A stretch of DNA of 64,000 bases from Acidobacteriaceae bacterium (GTDB taxonomy: Bacteria; Acidobacteriota; Terriglobia; Terriglobales; Acidobacteriaceae): contig JASHPJ010000040.1 in the NCBI GenBank assembly GCA_030038195.1, positions 1 through 64,000 of the forward strand, read 5' to 3'. The position numbers and the translations under genes are program-made. This document shows, piece after piece, positions 9,001 through 17,362 of the stretch (positions are counted from its first letter, which is position 1; each line of letters begins with the position of its first letter). The notes under the pieces are model-generated. The model did no database searches. It was given only the letters and a program-made list of their open reading frames with translations, and had not been told where the DNA came from.

Positions 9001-10088
9001 ACGCCGATGAGCCACAGCGCGTTGATGCCGCGGGCAGCGAGCGTCGCGAGCTCTTCGTCGGGAATCTCGTCAAGGCGGCCGATGTGCCGGCCGTACCAGC
9101 GGCTCAACTGCGCCAGCCACACATAGGTGCTCTTGGCGACCAGCACCGTGCTCGGCATCCACGCCGTGTCGGCCGAGAACTTTTCGTATTCATGCGCCGG
9201 ATCGCCGAAGACCGGCACATCGGCGTGAGCCGTGATGGACGGCCACTGCTGCTGACCGGCGCGCCGATGGCGCTCAGCGGCCTCCTGCGCCCACTTCGCA
9301 GGCGGATTGAACTGCATCCAGATGGCCAGCTCCTCTTCGCGCAGGATCTCGCCGGCCATCAGCAGAAAGCGGTCCATGGCGTCGCCGAGCAGCGGCTTCC
9401 ACAACTGGCGGATCAGGCTCAACTGGTCGCTGAGCGAGACGGGCGAGCCCTCGGCCGGTGCACGCAGCAGCTCGAGCAGGCTCATGGGCCTGGCGTCGGC
9501 CACCGGAATGAGCGGGCGCGTGGCGAAGTACTCGGGCATCTGCGCCGTCACCTGACGATAGACTGTTTTTTCCGCCAGCGTCTTATCTTCAAACAGCTCT
9601 TCAAAGGGTTTGAATGCCTCATTCCGGTTGGCGCTCCACAAGAGCAGCAGCTCTTCGAGCGCCGCGGCCCTGTGCGGAGCGCCATCGGTCGATCCGGCCA
9701 GCCATTGCTGCGGCGTTTCGAGCCCGCGCATCACGCTCTGGCCCGGAAACTGCTCCACAAAGGCGAGCAGCAGGGCGTCTAGTTTTTCCGGTCCCACCTG
9801 GGCGCCGAACCAGTCCAGAGCGCTGGTCATCACCTCGGGATCGAACTGCTCGCGGTAGCGCGCCATGAGCATGTGGCTGGCCTCGTCAATCAGGCCCATG
9901 GCAAAGAGCTGGCCGGCATGCACGGCGCGCTCCGGATACTTTTCCACTTCGCGCACCAGGTTCATCCGGTGGGCAAACTCGCGGCATGCAGCCATGCTGG
10001 CAAAGACGACATTTCCCGTGTACGAGAAAAGCGACTCTTCGAACTGATACCGCTCGCGAGCCTGGCGCGCAATATGGAATTCCATCAT
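6060..10088 (-). CDS. Giant GH13 alpha-amylase-family protein with repetitive acidic tail
   Basis: About 1342 residues. A GGGGAG lies 11 bases before the ATG at 10088; a TTG three bases earlier is also possible. Residues 1-300 are helical with no motif I recognise. The GH13 barrel follows: region I SDMVPNHMG near 421, region II IRFDAAMTLA near 541 (nucleophile Asp), region III LLLAEAFW near 607 (acid/base Glu), region IV NFMSNPDERT near 668. In region IV the usual NHD is NPD, so the substrate-binding His is Pro while the catalytic Asp stays. Residues about 860-1220 are of unknown fold. The last 109 residues are 40-residue tandem repeats rich in D, E and H. No signal peptide is seen, so it is probably cytoplasmic and may act on alpha-glucans or trehalose-like sugars. 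Specificity is not predictable. Confidence 0.8.
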   Translation of the reverse strand: MMEFHIARQARERYQFEESLFSYTGNVVFASMAACREFAHRMNLVREVEKYPERAVHAGQLFAMGLIDEASHMLMARYREQFDPEVMTSALDWFGAQVGPEKLDALLLAFVEQFPGQSVMRGLETPQQWLAGSTDGAPHRAAALEELLLLWSANRNEAFKPFEELFEDKTLAEKTVYRQVTAQMPEYFATRPLIPVADARPMSLLELLRAPAEGSPVSLSDQLSLIRQLWKPLLGDAMDRFLLMAGEILREEELAIWMQFNPPAKWAQEAAERHRRAGQQQWPSITAHADVPVFGDPAHEYEKFSADTAWMPSTVLVAKSTYVWLAQLSRWYGRHIGRLDEIPDEELATLAARGINALWLIGVWERSRASKTIKQLCGNRDAVASAYSLFDYRIADDLGGEPAYVNLRDRAYCHGIRLASDMVPNHMGIDSPWVIEHPEWFISRWDKPYPAYSFEGPDLSHDGRVKIKIEDHYFDQSDAAVVFQRRDRSTGETRYIYHGNDGTSFPWNDTAQLDYLNPTVREQVIQTILHVARLFPIIRFDAAMTLAKRHFHRLWFPGPGASGAIPSRAEYGMSQAEFDRHMPHEFWREVVDRVAAEVPGTLLLAEAFWLMEGYFVRTLGMHRVYNSAFMVMLRDEDNAKYRSVIKNTIEFDPDIMKRYVNFMSNPDERTAIDQFGKGDKCFGVAVMMSTLPGLPMFGHGQIEGFTEKYGMEYRWPRYQEDPDRWLVERHEREIAPLLKRRWLFAESANFLLYDFFHDNGSVDENVFAYSNRSGDQRALVVYNNRYGEAHGTIHLSAAYADKGSGQLRQRRLGEGLGLSGDPNAVLAWRDSLTGLEYLKRASHLLEHGFRLDLHAYQSHVFLDWRELYATARQPWDRLCDQLNGRGVPSLEDALVDLELRPVHEALRKLLDPDVVRLFADLAEHPRATPAAPSEKKSERERSGFFDQAWEHTAAFLRLAQAAYAARQGQQDQPVRASEPPGAESLATAFRKRLRAAMRIPAVEALSPAPWTAAARRMLPSPSPQLTATAMWGPILGWCALELLAESIDAEDPERAALDLFDRLRLREPFAQSFRALGFEGEEGWRVAARIKVVLLSGAGVDREPVAFRAAAEADAQQPDTAEMRAPKAQAAGLAPSLWLDPDVRWLTGVHPAEGREYLVRERYEELLWWMLMPSLLKLADDPAPKRAAVEQLSRAVDEALEAAETAGYRVDVLLGEALSDEEDRISHLRDGERSPGIDFEMPPLERDEHDARSSAHDLHAESESHENLYGGEQTPGVDFEMPPLERDEHDACSSAHDPHAESESHENRYGGEQTPGVDYEMPPLERDERDVPAPGLDAHADE
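6063..6389. repeat. In-frame 120-bp tandem repeat (2.7 units) at the 3' end of the GH13 gene
   Basis: Blocks such as CGTCGCGCTCGAGC recur exactly 120 bases apart (6107, 6227, 6347), giving units of 40 codons that keep the frame. Each unit encodes TPGVDFEMPPLERDEHD followed by an SAHD-HAESESHEN-YGGEQ stretch. The unit nearest the stop is shortened and divergent. The high identity between units suggests recent duplication and likely copy-number variation among strains. Confidence 0.9.
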
Positions 10089-10494
10089 CAAAGGTCGTAC
10101 TCCCCTACCGTCGTTATTGAATCCCGTCCCCGACCTGCAACGCCCCAGCGTGACGGGAGTTTTCCGGTTCCGGCATCATGCCAGTAGCTAACGGTATATC
10201 AAAGGACGCAATAACGGAAACAGATGCACCGGAAACTGTGATTCTAACCGTTGTCCGGCGGCTTCAGCGCCCTGTTGAACCGGGTTTTCCGTTTCTCATC
10301 CTCGCTACGCCGCGTTTCCAAGAGAGCTGGCGCAAGCATCGCCCGCTTTGCCGGTGGGCGGCTACGGAGGCTCTGAATAAGTGGTCCGATGAAGAAAAAC
10401 CATGCCTCAGAGGATAAAGCCCCGCTGATTCGAGGCTAGTTACGGCAGGACTAAAGTCGTGCCCTTTCAAAACAGAGGCTTAATTAGAGTTTCC
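10089..10494. other. Gene-free stretch containing a degraded dispersed repeat
   Basis: No convincing coding frame. From about 10366 to 10480 the sequence resembles a common acidobacterial intergenic repeat: a near-perfect stem at 10444-10463 (GGCAGGAC / GTCGTGCC, loop TAAA) followed by CCTTTCAAAACAGAGGC. A related CCTTTCAAGACA block lies on the other side of the SulP gene near 12320. The remaining bases upstream of the GH13 gene hold its putative GGGGAG ribosome site at 10100-10105 and nothing else I can name. Confidence 0.5.
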
Positions 10495-12165
10495 CTACAG
10501 CTGATGCGTTTCCTTGAGCTTCTCAAACGCTTCCAGCGCATCGTGCAGGCGGTTGAAGAGCAGCGAGGCATCGATCATGCCGGTCAGATGGTGGCGGTCG
10601 AAATCCGCTTTCGTCTCCCATGGCAGCCGGGCAAAGCCCAGAGCAACGTCAAGGGCGGCAAGATCGTTTTTCAGCGCAGCGACAACCCGCGAGGCGCTGT
10701 AGTCGAGATTCGTGATCGCCTCCGCATCGACAATGATCCAGCGCACCGAGGCGCGCGAAGACCCGGCGAGCGCGCGAATCTCGTCTGCGAAACGGCCGGA
10801 ATTGGCGTAAAAGAGCGCGGCTCCGAAGTGATAGAGCACCAGGCCTGGCACAGTTACTACCCCCGGCGCCGGCGGAACGATCTTCCAGGCCTTGTTCGCT
10901 TCCGCGATCATCACCCCGGTGTGGGGATGGTAGCTGTGGTGCACGATGCGCAGCAGCGACATCACCATCGCCAGCAGGATGCCGGCCTCCACCCCGGCGA
11001 CCACAACCATTGCAGCCGTTGTCACTGCCACGGCAAACTCGCCGGGGCTCTCCCGGCGCATGCTGTGCAATCCGCGGATGTCGACCAGGTGAATCGCCAC
11101 CAGCAGCACGAGCACACCCAGCACGCACTGCGGCAGGTACTGCAGCGGCGCGGTAAGGAAGAAGAGAACGCAGGCCACCACGCACGCCGTGGCGATGTGC
11201 GCTATCTGGCTCCGCCCGCCCGCGCCCTCCACCATCGCCGTCTGCGTGGGACTGCCGTTGACGACAAACGCGCCGCTGATGGCCGCGGCTGCGTTGGCCG
11301 CGGCAAGACCCACCAGGTCCTGGTTCTCGTCAAGCTTCTGCTGATGGCGCACCGCGTATACCCGCGCGGTGGCCGCGCTCTGGGTCACAATCATCACCGC
11401 GCACGACGCCGCCACCGGGATGAGCAGCGGAATATCCTTCCATTGCACAAGCTGCAGCCCCAAATGCGGCAAGCCTCCGGTCACCGGGCCAACCGTTGCG
11501 ATCCCGTGCGCGGAAAACTTCCAGATGTAACTCGCCGTCGTGGCGCCGATCACCGCTACCAACGCTCCGGGCGCCCGCGGCGCCAATCGCCGCAGCCCAA
11601 GAACGGTCGCCAGCACCGAGGCGGAGACCAGCAGCGTAGGCAGATGGATGGACGCCAGGTTGCGGCAGACTTCGATCAACTGCATGACGGACTGCCGCGA
11701 GTGTATTTCCAGGCCGGCCGTCTCGCCCAGAACTGCAATCCCCACCTGAAATCCCACGCCGGTGAGAAATCCAACCAGCACGGTCTGAGAAAGAAAGTCG
11801 GCGATAAAGCCGAGCTTGAAGAGCCGCCCCAGCAGCAGGAATCCGGCCGTGAGTAGCGCCACATTGCCGGCCAGCGCCACGTATTTTGCGCTGGCGACGG
11901 GCGCCAGACCGGCCAGACCGCCGGCCAGGATGGCGGCCGTGGCCGAGTCCGCAGCCACGACCAAGTAGCGTGAAGACCCGGCGGCCGCGAAGGCCAGCAG
12001 CGGCAGCAGCAGCGTGTACAGGCCGGTGACTACCGGCATTCCGGCAATGCGCGTATACCCCAGCGCCTGCGGAATGTTCATGGCGGCCAGGGCAACTCCC
12101 GCGCCCGCATCGCGCAGCGCTGAAGCTCGCCTGACCGGGCGGACGCCCTGAAAAAGGCTCGGCAA
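10495..12165 (-). CDS. SulP-family anion transporter with C-terminal STAS domain
   Basis: 556 residues from a TTG; no better ATG or GTG lies in frame upstream of the first helix. The N-terminal part has about 11 hydrophobic segments and SulP motifs: ALAAMNIPQALGYTRIAGMP (helix 1) and GLYTLLLPLLAFAAAGSSRY with a downstream AADSATAAILAG. The last 120 residues (from about 435) form a STAS domain, with VLYHFGAALFYANSGRFADEIR and WIIVDAEAITNLDYSAS. The family carries sulfate, bicarbonate or dicarboxylates; the substrate here is unknown. It stands alone between two degraded repeat regions. Confidence 0.92.
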   Translation of the reverse strand: MPSLFQGVRPVRRASALRDAGAGVALAAMNIPQALGYTRIAGMPVVTGLYTLLLPLLAFAAAGSSRYLVVAADSATAAILAGGLAGLAPVASAKYVALAGNVALLTAGFLLLGRLFKLGFIADFLSQTVLVGFLTGVGFQVGIAVLGETAGLEIHSRQSVMQLIEVCRNLASIHLPTLLVSASVLATVLGLRRLAPRAPGALVAVIGATTASYIWKFSAHGIATVGPVTGGLPHLGLQLVQWKDIPLLIPVAASCAVMIVTQSAATARVYAVRHQQKLDENQDLVGLAAANAAAAISGAFVVNGSPTQTAMVEGAGGRSQIAHIATACVVACVLFFLTAPLQYLPQCVLGVLVLLVAIHLVDIRGLHSMRRESPGEFAVAVTTAAMVVVAGVEAGILLAMVMSLLRIVHHSYHPHTGVMIAEANKAWKIVPPAPGVVTVPGLVLYHFGAALFYANSGRFADEIRALAGSSRASVRWIIVDAEAITNLDYSASRVVAALKNDLAALDVALGFARLPWETKADFDRHHLTGMIDASLLFNRLHDALEAFEKLKETHQL

Positions 12166-12580
12166 ATCCGGTGCTCCCGCATGGGAGACTACCTGCCTTG
12201 CGGCTGTAACCCCCAGGAATTTGAATGCAGAAATGCTACATCAGGCGGCGCATGCCAGGGCCCTCATTTATGCGGCTCTCGCGGCATCCTTCGGCAGGCT
12301 CAGGGCAGGTTTGAAGCGGTGCCCTTTCAAGACAACATTGATACAACCAACACTGGTGTGGTGCCCCAGAAGTTCATAGCACAAGTTGAAGTCCTGAACC
12401 ACAGGTTCCGCCACGGCGGATCTTCGACCTTCGACTTCGCAAGCCGCAAAGAATACGGCTTGCTACGCTCAGGATGACAACGCGATGAAAGAGTACAGCA
12501 ATTCCGAAAATGCTATAAGCCCAGCCATTCTTTCCCAGGCTCGTCCATGAACCCGGTCTGGAATCGCAAGAACGCTCTTT
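12166..12580. other. Gene-free stretch between SulP and multicopper oxidase genes
   Basis: No coding sequence seen. A fragment at about 12285-12345 resembles the CCTTTCAAxACA dispersed repeat, and the MITE-like copy B occupies 12353-12480. The last 100 bases before the 3' end of the oxidase gene show no recognisable signal. Confidence 0.5.
12353..12480. repeat. MITE-like dispersed element, copy B (right end missing)
   Basis: Starts CTGG then TGTGGTGCCCCAGAAG and follows the family through CCGCCACGGCGGATCTTCG. The internal hairpin is perfect: GCAAGCCG (12439-12446) pairs with CGGCTTGC (12456-12463), a different sequence from the other copies. The conserved CGCTCAGGATGACA block is present, but the right terminal inverted repeat is absent, so this copy is truncated. 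Confidence 0.75.
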
Positions 12581-14197
12581 TCAGGAAAATATCTCGTATG
12601 GCCGCATCATTTCGTTTGCTTCATGCTCCAGTATGTGGCAATGCCACACGTAGCGGCCTGCGTATCCCTGGAATGGAATGAGGATGCGCGTCACCATGCC
12701 GGGCGGGCATTGCACAACGTCCTTCCATCCCATCTCGTGCGCGGCGGGCTGCATCGCAGGGCCGGTGTAGCGTAGCGGCAGCGCGTTGCTGGCGAGATAA
12801 TCGTCCACGGAAAAGCTGCGACGGTCCAATATCTGAAAGCGAACCAGGTGCAGATGGATGGGGTGCGTATCCTGCGTGAGGTTCGCCAGGCTCCAGATCT
12901 CGACAGAATCCAGCTTGACGCGCTCCGTGACCGGATCCATCCAATGTTTGCGGTTCAGCAGCATGACCATCGCCATGCCGTTGTCGTTGTCGAATTCATT
13001 CAGGGTCATGAAGCGGGTGCGGGCTGCTGCTTCTTCAGCGATGCGCTCGATCGGCCGCAGCGACGCAGGAAGCTGGCCTGGATCGTCCACCGCGTCTCTC
13101 CCAATGCGAAACTGCATCAACTCCAGCTCGTCGCTCTGCAGGATGATATTCTGCCCGCGCGCGTGGCTGAAATCGACGACGAGGTCGGCACGCTCCGCAG
13201 GCGCGATCACCAGGCGCGTCATCTCCACGGGCGCTGCCAGAAGTCCCTGATCGGATCCGATCATGTGAAAGCTCTGCCCGTTGGACAGCGACAGCGAAAA
13301 GAAACGGGAGTTGGCCGTATTGGCGATGCGCAGACGATACTTCCGCGGCTCGACCTCGTGATAAGGCCGGACCTTGCCGTTGACCACCATCGCGTCGCCG
13401 AGAAACTCCTGCGCCCATGCGCCCTCATCCGGCGGATTGGGATAGTAAAGCTGCCCCTGCAGATCGAAGCTACGGTCGTAGAGGAGCAGCGGCAGCTCGT
13501 ACTTGCCAGAGGGCAGGCCAAGACCCTGCTCCACCTCGTCGCGGATGAGATACCAGCCCATCAATCCCGCAAAGATGTTGAACCGGTTTACTCCCATCGC
13601 GTGATCGTGGGCCCAGAGAGCGGCGGCTTCCTGGCGGTTGGGGTAGTAGCAAAGCCGGTGATTGCCTGGAACGAACCAATCCTCAGGATATCCGTCGCTG
13701 ATGGAAGGCACGCGCGCGCCGTGCACGTGCGTCACCACGCGCGTGGGCGGTCCCTGCGCCACTCCGTCGCGCGGCGGGTCGAGCGTGAAGAGATGCTGCG
13801 GAGGCAGATCGTTGAACCAGTCGATCAGAATACCCTGGCCGCTTTGCGCTTCAAACAGCACGGGCGCAGACGTTGCGCCATAGCCCCACAGGCACGATGG
13901 AGGCAGATCGCGATGGAGCCTGCTCTCGATCGCGCGGATATGGATGGCGTAGTACGGCGCATCCACCGCGCCATGAACCGGCGACGACCTGCGGCCCTGC
14001 GGCGTTTGCAGCACCGGAAGCGGGAGAGGATCCACGAAGGATTCGAGCTTTGATGCATCCAGCGTCCGGGCGGCGGAGGGCCGCGCGTACGACATCTGCA
14101 TAGCGTTGCTTGTCTGCGCCCACCCGGCGCGGACAAGCAGGCTCGCGGCAGCAAGGCCGCCCTGTTCCAACAGCCGTCTGCGCGTCCAGCTCTTCAA
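12581..14197 (-). CDS. Multicopper oxidase, CotA/bilirubin-oxidase-like, Tat-exported
   Basis: 538 residues from a TTG at 14197 with GGAGAG upstream; this start keeps a clear twin-arginine signal (RRRLLEQGGLAAASLL). All four copper motifs are present: HVHG, WAHDHAMG, HPIHLHL and HCHILEHEANEMM, the last giving the type 1 Cys, two His and axial Met. The order and length match the CotA/bilirubin oxidase group of three-domain oxidases, which take electrons from phenols, bilirubin or metal ions and reduce oxygen to water. It follows the phosphoesterase gene by about 10 bases and is probably co-transcribed with it. Physiological substrate unknown. Confidence 0.93.
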   Translation of the reverse strand: MKSWTRRRLLEQGGLAAASLLVRAGWAQTSNAMQMSYARPSAARTLDASKLESFVDPLPLPVLQTPQGRRSSPVHGAVDAPYYAIHIRAIESRLHRDLPPSCLWGYGATSAPVLFEAQSGQGILIDWFNDLPPQHLFTLDPPRDGVAQGPPTRVVTHVHGARVPSISDGYPEDWFVPGNHRLCYYPNRQEAAALWAHDHAMGVNRFNIFAGLMGWYLIRDEVEQGLGLPSGKYELPLLLYDRSFDLQGQLYYPNPPDEGAWAQEFLGDAMVVNGKVRPYHEVEPRKYRLRIANTANSRFFSLSLSNGQSFHMIGSDQGLLAAPVEMTRLVIAPAERADLVVDFSHARGQNIILQSDELELMQFRIGRDAVDDPGQLPASLRPIERIAEEAAARTRFMTLNEFDNDNGMAMVMLLNRKHWMDPVTERVKLDSVEIWSLANLTQDTHPIHLHLVRFQILDRRSFSVDDYLASNALPLRYTGPAMQPAAHEMGWKDVVQCPPGMVTRILIPFQGYAGRYVWHCHILEHEANEMMRPYEIFS

Positions 14198-14206
14198 TCC
14201 GATTGC

Positions 14207-15844
14207 CTACTCTCCATGCACGACCAGGCCGCTAACGGGGTCGAGAATCAATGGGTGCGCATTCTGCGGCTTGTCCTTGCTGAAATCGAACATGCCCAGC
14301 AGCGATCCCGATTGCGCATCGAACGATCCCCCTCCAATGCGCTCGCCGTGCAGAAAAATATCCTCGATGAGCCGCAGGATGGAGGTCTGATCGGTCATGG
14401 TGTGATCCACATAATTGGCCCTGGCCCATGGCGAAACGATCAGCAGCGGAAGGCGCGGACCGGGACCGCACCGGCCCTGCGCGTGCGTGGTTGCAGGATT
14501 CACGCCGGGAAGAGCCTTGGCTCCGTCCCCACACTTGCCGGCGCCATTCAACCAGTCGCTTGGAGTGGAGGAACCATTGGCGATATCGGCCATCACATGG
14601 TCGTACCAGCCGTCGGAGTCATCGTAGGCAATGATGACGGCCGTGTGCTGCCACTCGGGCTGTTTTTCCAGAAAGTTGATCACGCTCACGATCCACTGCT
14701 GCTCGTCGAGAGGATCAGAGTAGCCTGCGTGACCGTCCTGATAAGACGGAGCCTTGAGATAGCTCACGGCCGGAAAGTTCCCCGCCTTGATTGCGTCAAA
14801 GAAATCGTGCGTGTCGTACTGGTGGTTTGCGCCGCCGTCCTGGTTGCTGCCGACAACGGTCGGCGAGGCTGGGCGCAGATGCTTCGGATTGGCAGTCGAT
14901 GCGTAGTACTGGAATGGCTCGTGGTGTGGAGCATAGTCGCGCTTGCGCACCTGGGTCCACTTCGAGGTGGAATTACGCCGGCAGCCGGTGCTTCCATCCG
15001 GGTTGACCACGCCCAGGTCGAAACCGCCTTCGAAAAAACCCCACGAAACATGGGCGGCGGTGAGCAGGTCACCGATATTGCGGCCGGTCATGTGCACCAG
15101 CGGATCAGAGGTGCTGGAGCAGACATCGCCCACCGGATCGGGATCGGCGATCAGCGTAAATCCGCCGCTGCCGTCCGGCACCACGCCTCCCTGCGCGTTC
15201 TGATCGTTCACCACCCCGTTGGTCTGGCCCGACGCAAGATCGATCGCCCCAGGCGTCGATGGCCCGAAGATTACGTCGAAATGGCGATCGCTCATCGCGT
15301 AATGCTGCGCATAGTTCCAGTAGGCCGTCACCGTGTTGCCGTCGAAGTAGCCCATGGTGAGACCGCTGGTAGCAAGAACGCCCGGATGGTCACCGGGAAT
15401 GCGCGGACCGTCAGGATGGCCAACCGAGGCAGGAAACAAGTCCATGCGGCCACCGTGAAAGGCCTGCTGCTCGGCGCTGTAATCGTGACTCTGATCGGCA
15501 GTGGCGGCTTGGCTCCGATCGAGACGAAACGGATTCGCGCGGCCACGCCCGTTTCCCTCGTTCAGATAATTCGGATTGCTGGTCAGCAGCGCGTGGTCGT
15601 AGCCATCCACCTTTGGCGTTCCCGGCAGAGGTTTGAAGAACGGCTCTCCCGCGGGGTTCTGCGCGAACGGGTAGGTTCCGAAGTAATGATCGAACGAGAC
15701 ATTCTCCTGGAAAAGCACCACGACGTGCCGGATATCTTTCCTGGCTGCCTCAAGATCGTTGGCGCGCGCCGATGCCGCCGCAAAAACAACTCCTACGAAA
15801 ACTGCCAGACACGCTGCTGCGAATCTTCTCTTCTTCAACTCCAT
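14207..15844 (-). CDS. Phospholipase C / acid phosphatase AcpA-family phosphoesterase
   Basis: 545 residues from the ATG at 15844, chosen because AAGG lies 5 bases upstream and a signal peptide (RRFAAACLAVFVGVVFAAASARA) follows directly. A 25-codon upstream extension in frame is unlikely to be translated. The mature enzyme opens with HVVVLFQENVSFDHYFGTYP, the metal-binding signature of the phosphoesterase family that includes phospholipase C and AcpA. IIAYDDSDGWYDHV and LPLLIVSPWA are further metal-site and family motifs. It should act in the periplasm or outside the cell on phospholipids or organic phosphates. It precedes the multicopper oxidase. Confidence 0.92.
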   Translation of the reverse strand: MELKKRRFAAACLAVFVGVVFAAASARANDLEAARKDIRHVVVLFQENVSFDHYFGTYPFAQNPAGEPFFKPLPGTPKVDGYDHALLTSNPNYLNEGNGRGRANPFRLDRSQAATADQSHDYSAEQQAFHGGRMDLFPASVGHPDGPRIPGDHPGVLATSGLTMGYFDGNTVTAYWNYAQHYAMSDRHFDVIFGPSTPGAIDLASGQTNGVVNDQNAQGGVVPDGSGGFTLIADPDPVGDVCSSTSDPLVHMTGRNIGDLLTAAHVSWGFFEGGFDLGVVNPDGSTGCRRNSTSKWTQVRKRDYAPHHEPFQYYASTANPKHLRPASPTVVGSNQDGGANHQYDTHDFFDAIKAGNFPAVSYLKAPSYQDGHAGYSDPLDEQQWIVSVINFLEKQPEWQHTAVIIAYDDSDGWYDHVMADIANGSSTPSDWLNGAGKCGDGAKALPGVNPATTHAQGRCGPGPRLPLLIVSPWARANYVDHTMTDQTSILRLIEDIFLHGERIGGGSFDAQSGSLLGMFDFSKDKPQNAHPLILDPVSGLVVHGE

Positions 15845-15986
15845 CTGCGCCTTTTTCCTGCCAAGATCGAAATCGCCGCCCGCCGGCGTTCGCGACGTGC
15901 GCCGGGGGCCGGCCAGCACTAACGTTACTATACGTTATGGCCGGCGCTTCTTCGGCTGCGGGCGCTGCACGGAGTTGTGCACTCAT

Positions 15987-16424
15987 TCATCCAATCACGA
16001 TCTCTTCGCGCTCAAAGCGCTTGTTTTCCTCGGTTGTGCCGGCCAGGAAAAACGAGTTGGTCACTGCCGCCTTGCCCTTCTCCACGGCCGTGATTACATA
16101 CGAACAGCCCAGCCAGTGCGCTTCGGCAAAGTCGGTCTCAGACCACTGCGCCGGGTGGTCGGGATGCGAGTGATAAAAGCCGCCTATGCTCAATCCCTGC
16201 TGCCGCGCTTCCCGCTCGATCCTGACCAGCTCCACGGGCGCAATCTGGTAGCGATTGTGGGCCGAATCGGTACGCGTGTTGCCGGCCTTCACCAATACTT
16301 CAATCTGCCAGCCCTCTGCAGCCGGACGCCCCAGCAGCGCGCCGCAGCACTCATGCGGATAGGTCTCTTGGCCATGGGCACGGATCGCCTTGTAGACCGC
16401 CTCGTTCATGCGCAGCACGCTCAA
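15987..16424 (-). CDS. M67-family JAMM metallopeptidase (Mec-like)
   Basis: 145 residues, a minimal JAB1/MPN domain. The zinc site is complete: Glu in TYPHECCGALLG (near residue 25) and HSHPDHPAQWSETD (His, His, Ser, Asp). The first codon overlaps the stop of the upstream cysteine synthase gene by 4 bases. In mycobacteria the same enzyme, Mec, releases cysteine from the sulfur-carrier protein CysO after CysM has built it there. The coupling to a cysteine synthase suggests this role, but no cysO-like gene ending in Gly-Gly is adjacent. Confidence 0.9.
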   Translation of the reverse strand: MSVLRMNEAVYKAIRAHGQETYPHECCGALLGRPAAEGWQIEVLVKAGNTRTDSAHNRYQIAPVELVRIEREARQQGLSIGGFYHSHPDHPAQWSETDFAEAHWLGCSYVITAVEKGKAAVTNSFFLAGTTEENKRFEREEIVIG

Positions 16425-17362
16425 TCTTCCTCCCAGAATCGCTCGCTCAGATACTTGTCGGCAGAGTCCGGCAGCACGGTCACAATCACCGCTTCGCGCC
16501 CGGCCGCTGCCTCTTCACGCGCCACCTGCAGGCTCGCAACCACCGCTGCCGCGGCGGAGATGCCCACTAATAATCCTTCTTCGCGGGCAAGCCGCTTGAC
16601 CATTGCGTAGGCTGCTTCCGTCTCCACTTCAACGGCGCGATCGGCGAACAAAGGATCGTAGATGGCCGGCACAATCGACATGGGCATGTATTTGAGCCCT
16701 TCGAGGCCGTGGAATGGCGAATCCGGCTGCAGGCTGACGGCCCGCAGCGCGGGATTCAGCTCCTTCAGCCGCCGCGCAGTTCCCATGAAGGTGCCGCTGG
16801 TTCCCAGGCCGGCGACAAAATGAGTGACGCGCCCCGCGGTCTGCCGCCAGATCTCGGGGCCCGTGCTGTTGTAGTGGGCGCGCCAGTTGGCATCGTTCGA
16901 ATATTGATCAAGGTAGCAGAACCGGCCGGGATCGTTGCCCGCCAGCTCGCGCGCGCGGCGAATGGCGCCGTCCGAGCTCTGGTCCGGATCAGTCCACTCC
17001 ACCTGCGCTCCGTAGGCTCGCAGAATGCGCTTGCGCTCCGGCGACACATTGGACGGCATGGCCAGCAGCACGGGAAAACCCTGCGCAGCACCGATCATGG
17101 CCAGAGCAATGCCGGTGTTGCCGCTGGTTGCATCCAGAATCGTCTTGCCCGGCACGAGCCTTCCCTTTTCCTGCGCATCGCGCACCATCGCTGCGGCCGC
17201 ACGGTCTTTCACACTGCCACCTGGATTCAGCCACTCAGCCTTCGCCAGCAGTGTAATGCCTTCCAGCCCATCAACCACCTTGTCCAGGCGAACGAGCGGC
17301 GTGTTGCCAATCCTGGCTGCTAGTGATGAACCGAGTTCCATTACGCTGCTCTCAGTTCGCAT
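16421..17362 (-). CDS. PLP-dependent cysteine synthase, CysM-like
   Basis: 313 residues from the ATG at 17362 (a second ATG at 17341 is possible). The PLP lysine sits in GGSVKDRAA, the phosphate loop in TSGNTGIALAM, and the substrate region in THFVAGLGTSGTFMGTARRL. The stretch DQYSNDANWRAHYNSTGPEI recalls the mycobacterial CysM type that uses O-phosphoserine and a thiocarboxylated CysO, rather than CysK; this comparison is from memory. It overlaps the JAMM protease gene by 4 bases. The reaction is beta-replacement on an activated serine to give cysteine or a CysO-cysteine adduct. Confidence 0.88.
   Translation of the reverse strand: MRTESSVMELGSSLAARIGNTPLVRLDKVVDGLEGITLLAKAEWLNPGGSVKDRAAAAMVRDAQEKGRLVPGKTILDATSGNTGIALAMIGAAQGFPVLLAMPSNVSPERKRILRAYGAQVEWTDPDQSSDGAIRRARELAGNDPGRFCYLDQYSNDANWRAHYNSTGPEIWRQTAGRVTHFVAGLGTSGTFMGTARRLKELNPALRAVSLQPDSPFHGLEGLKYMPMSIVPAIYDPLFADRAVEVETEAAYAMVKRLAREEGLLVGISAAAAVVASLQVAREEAAAGREAVIVTVLPDSADKYLSERFWEED

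Noticed and set aside
10459..11856. Plus-strand frame of 465 residues
   Set aside because: Antisense of the SulP transporter; the composition is typical of opposite-strand translation in GC-rich DNA.
12848..14053. Plus-strand frame of 401 residues
   Set aside because: Antisense of the multicopper oxidase, which has all four copper motifs on the minus strand.
14216..15922. Plus-strand frame of 568 residues
   Set aside because: Antisense of the phosphoesterase; the real signal peptide and catalytic motif are on the minus strand.
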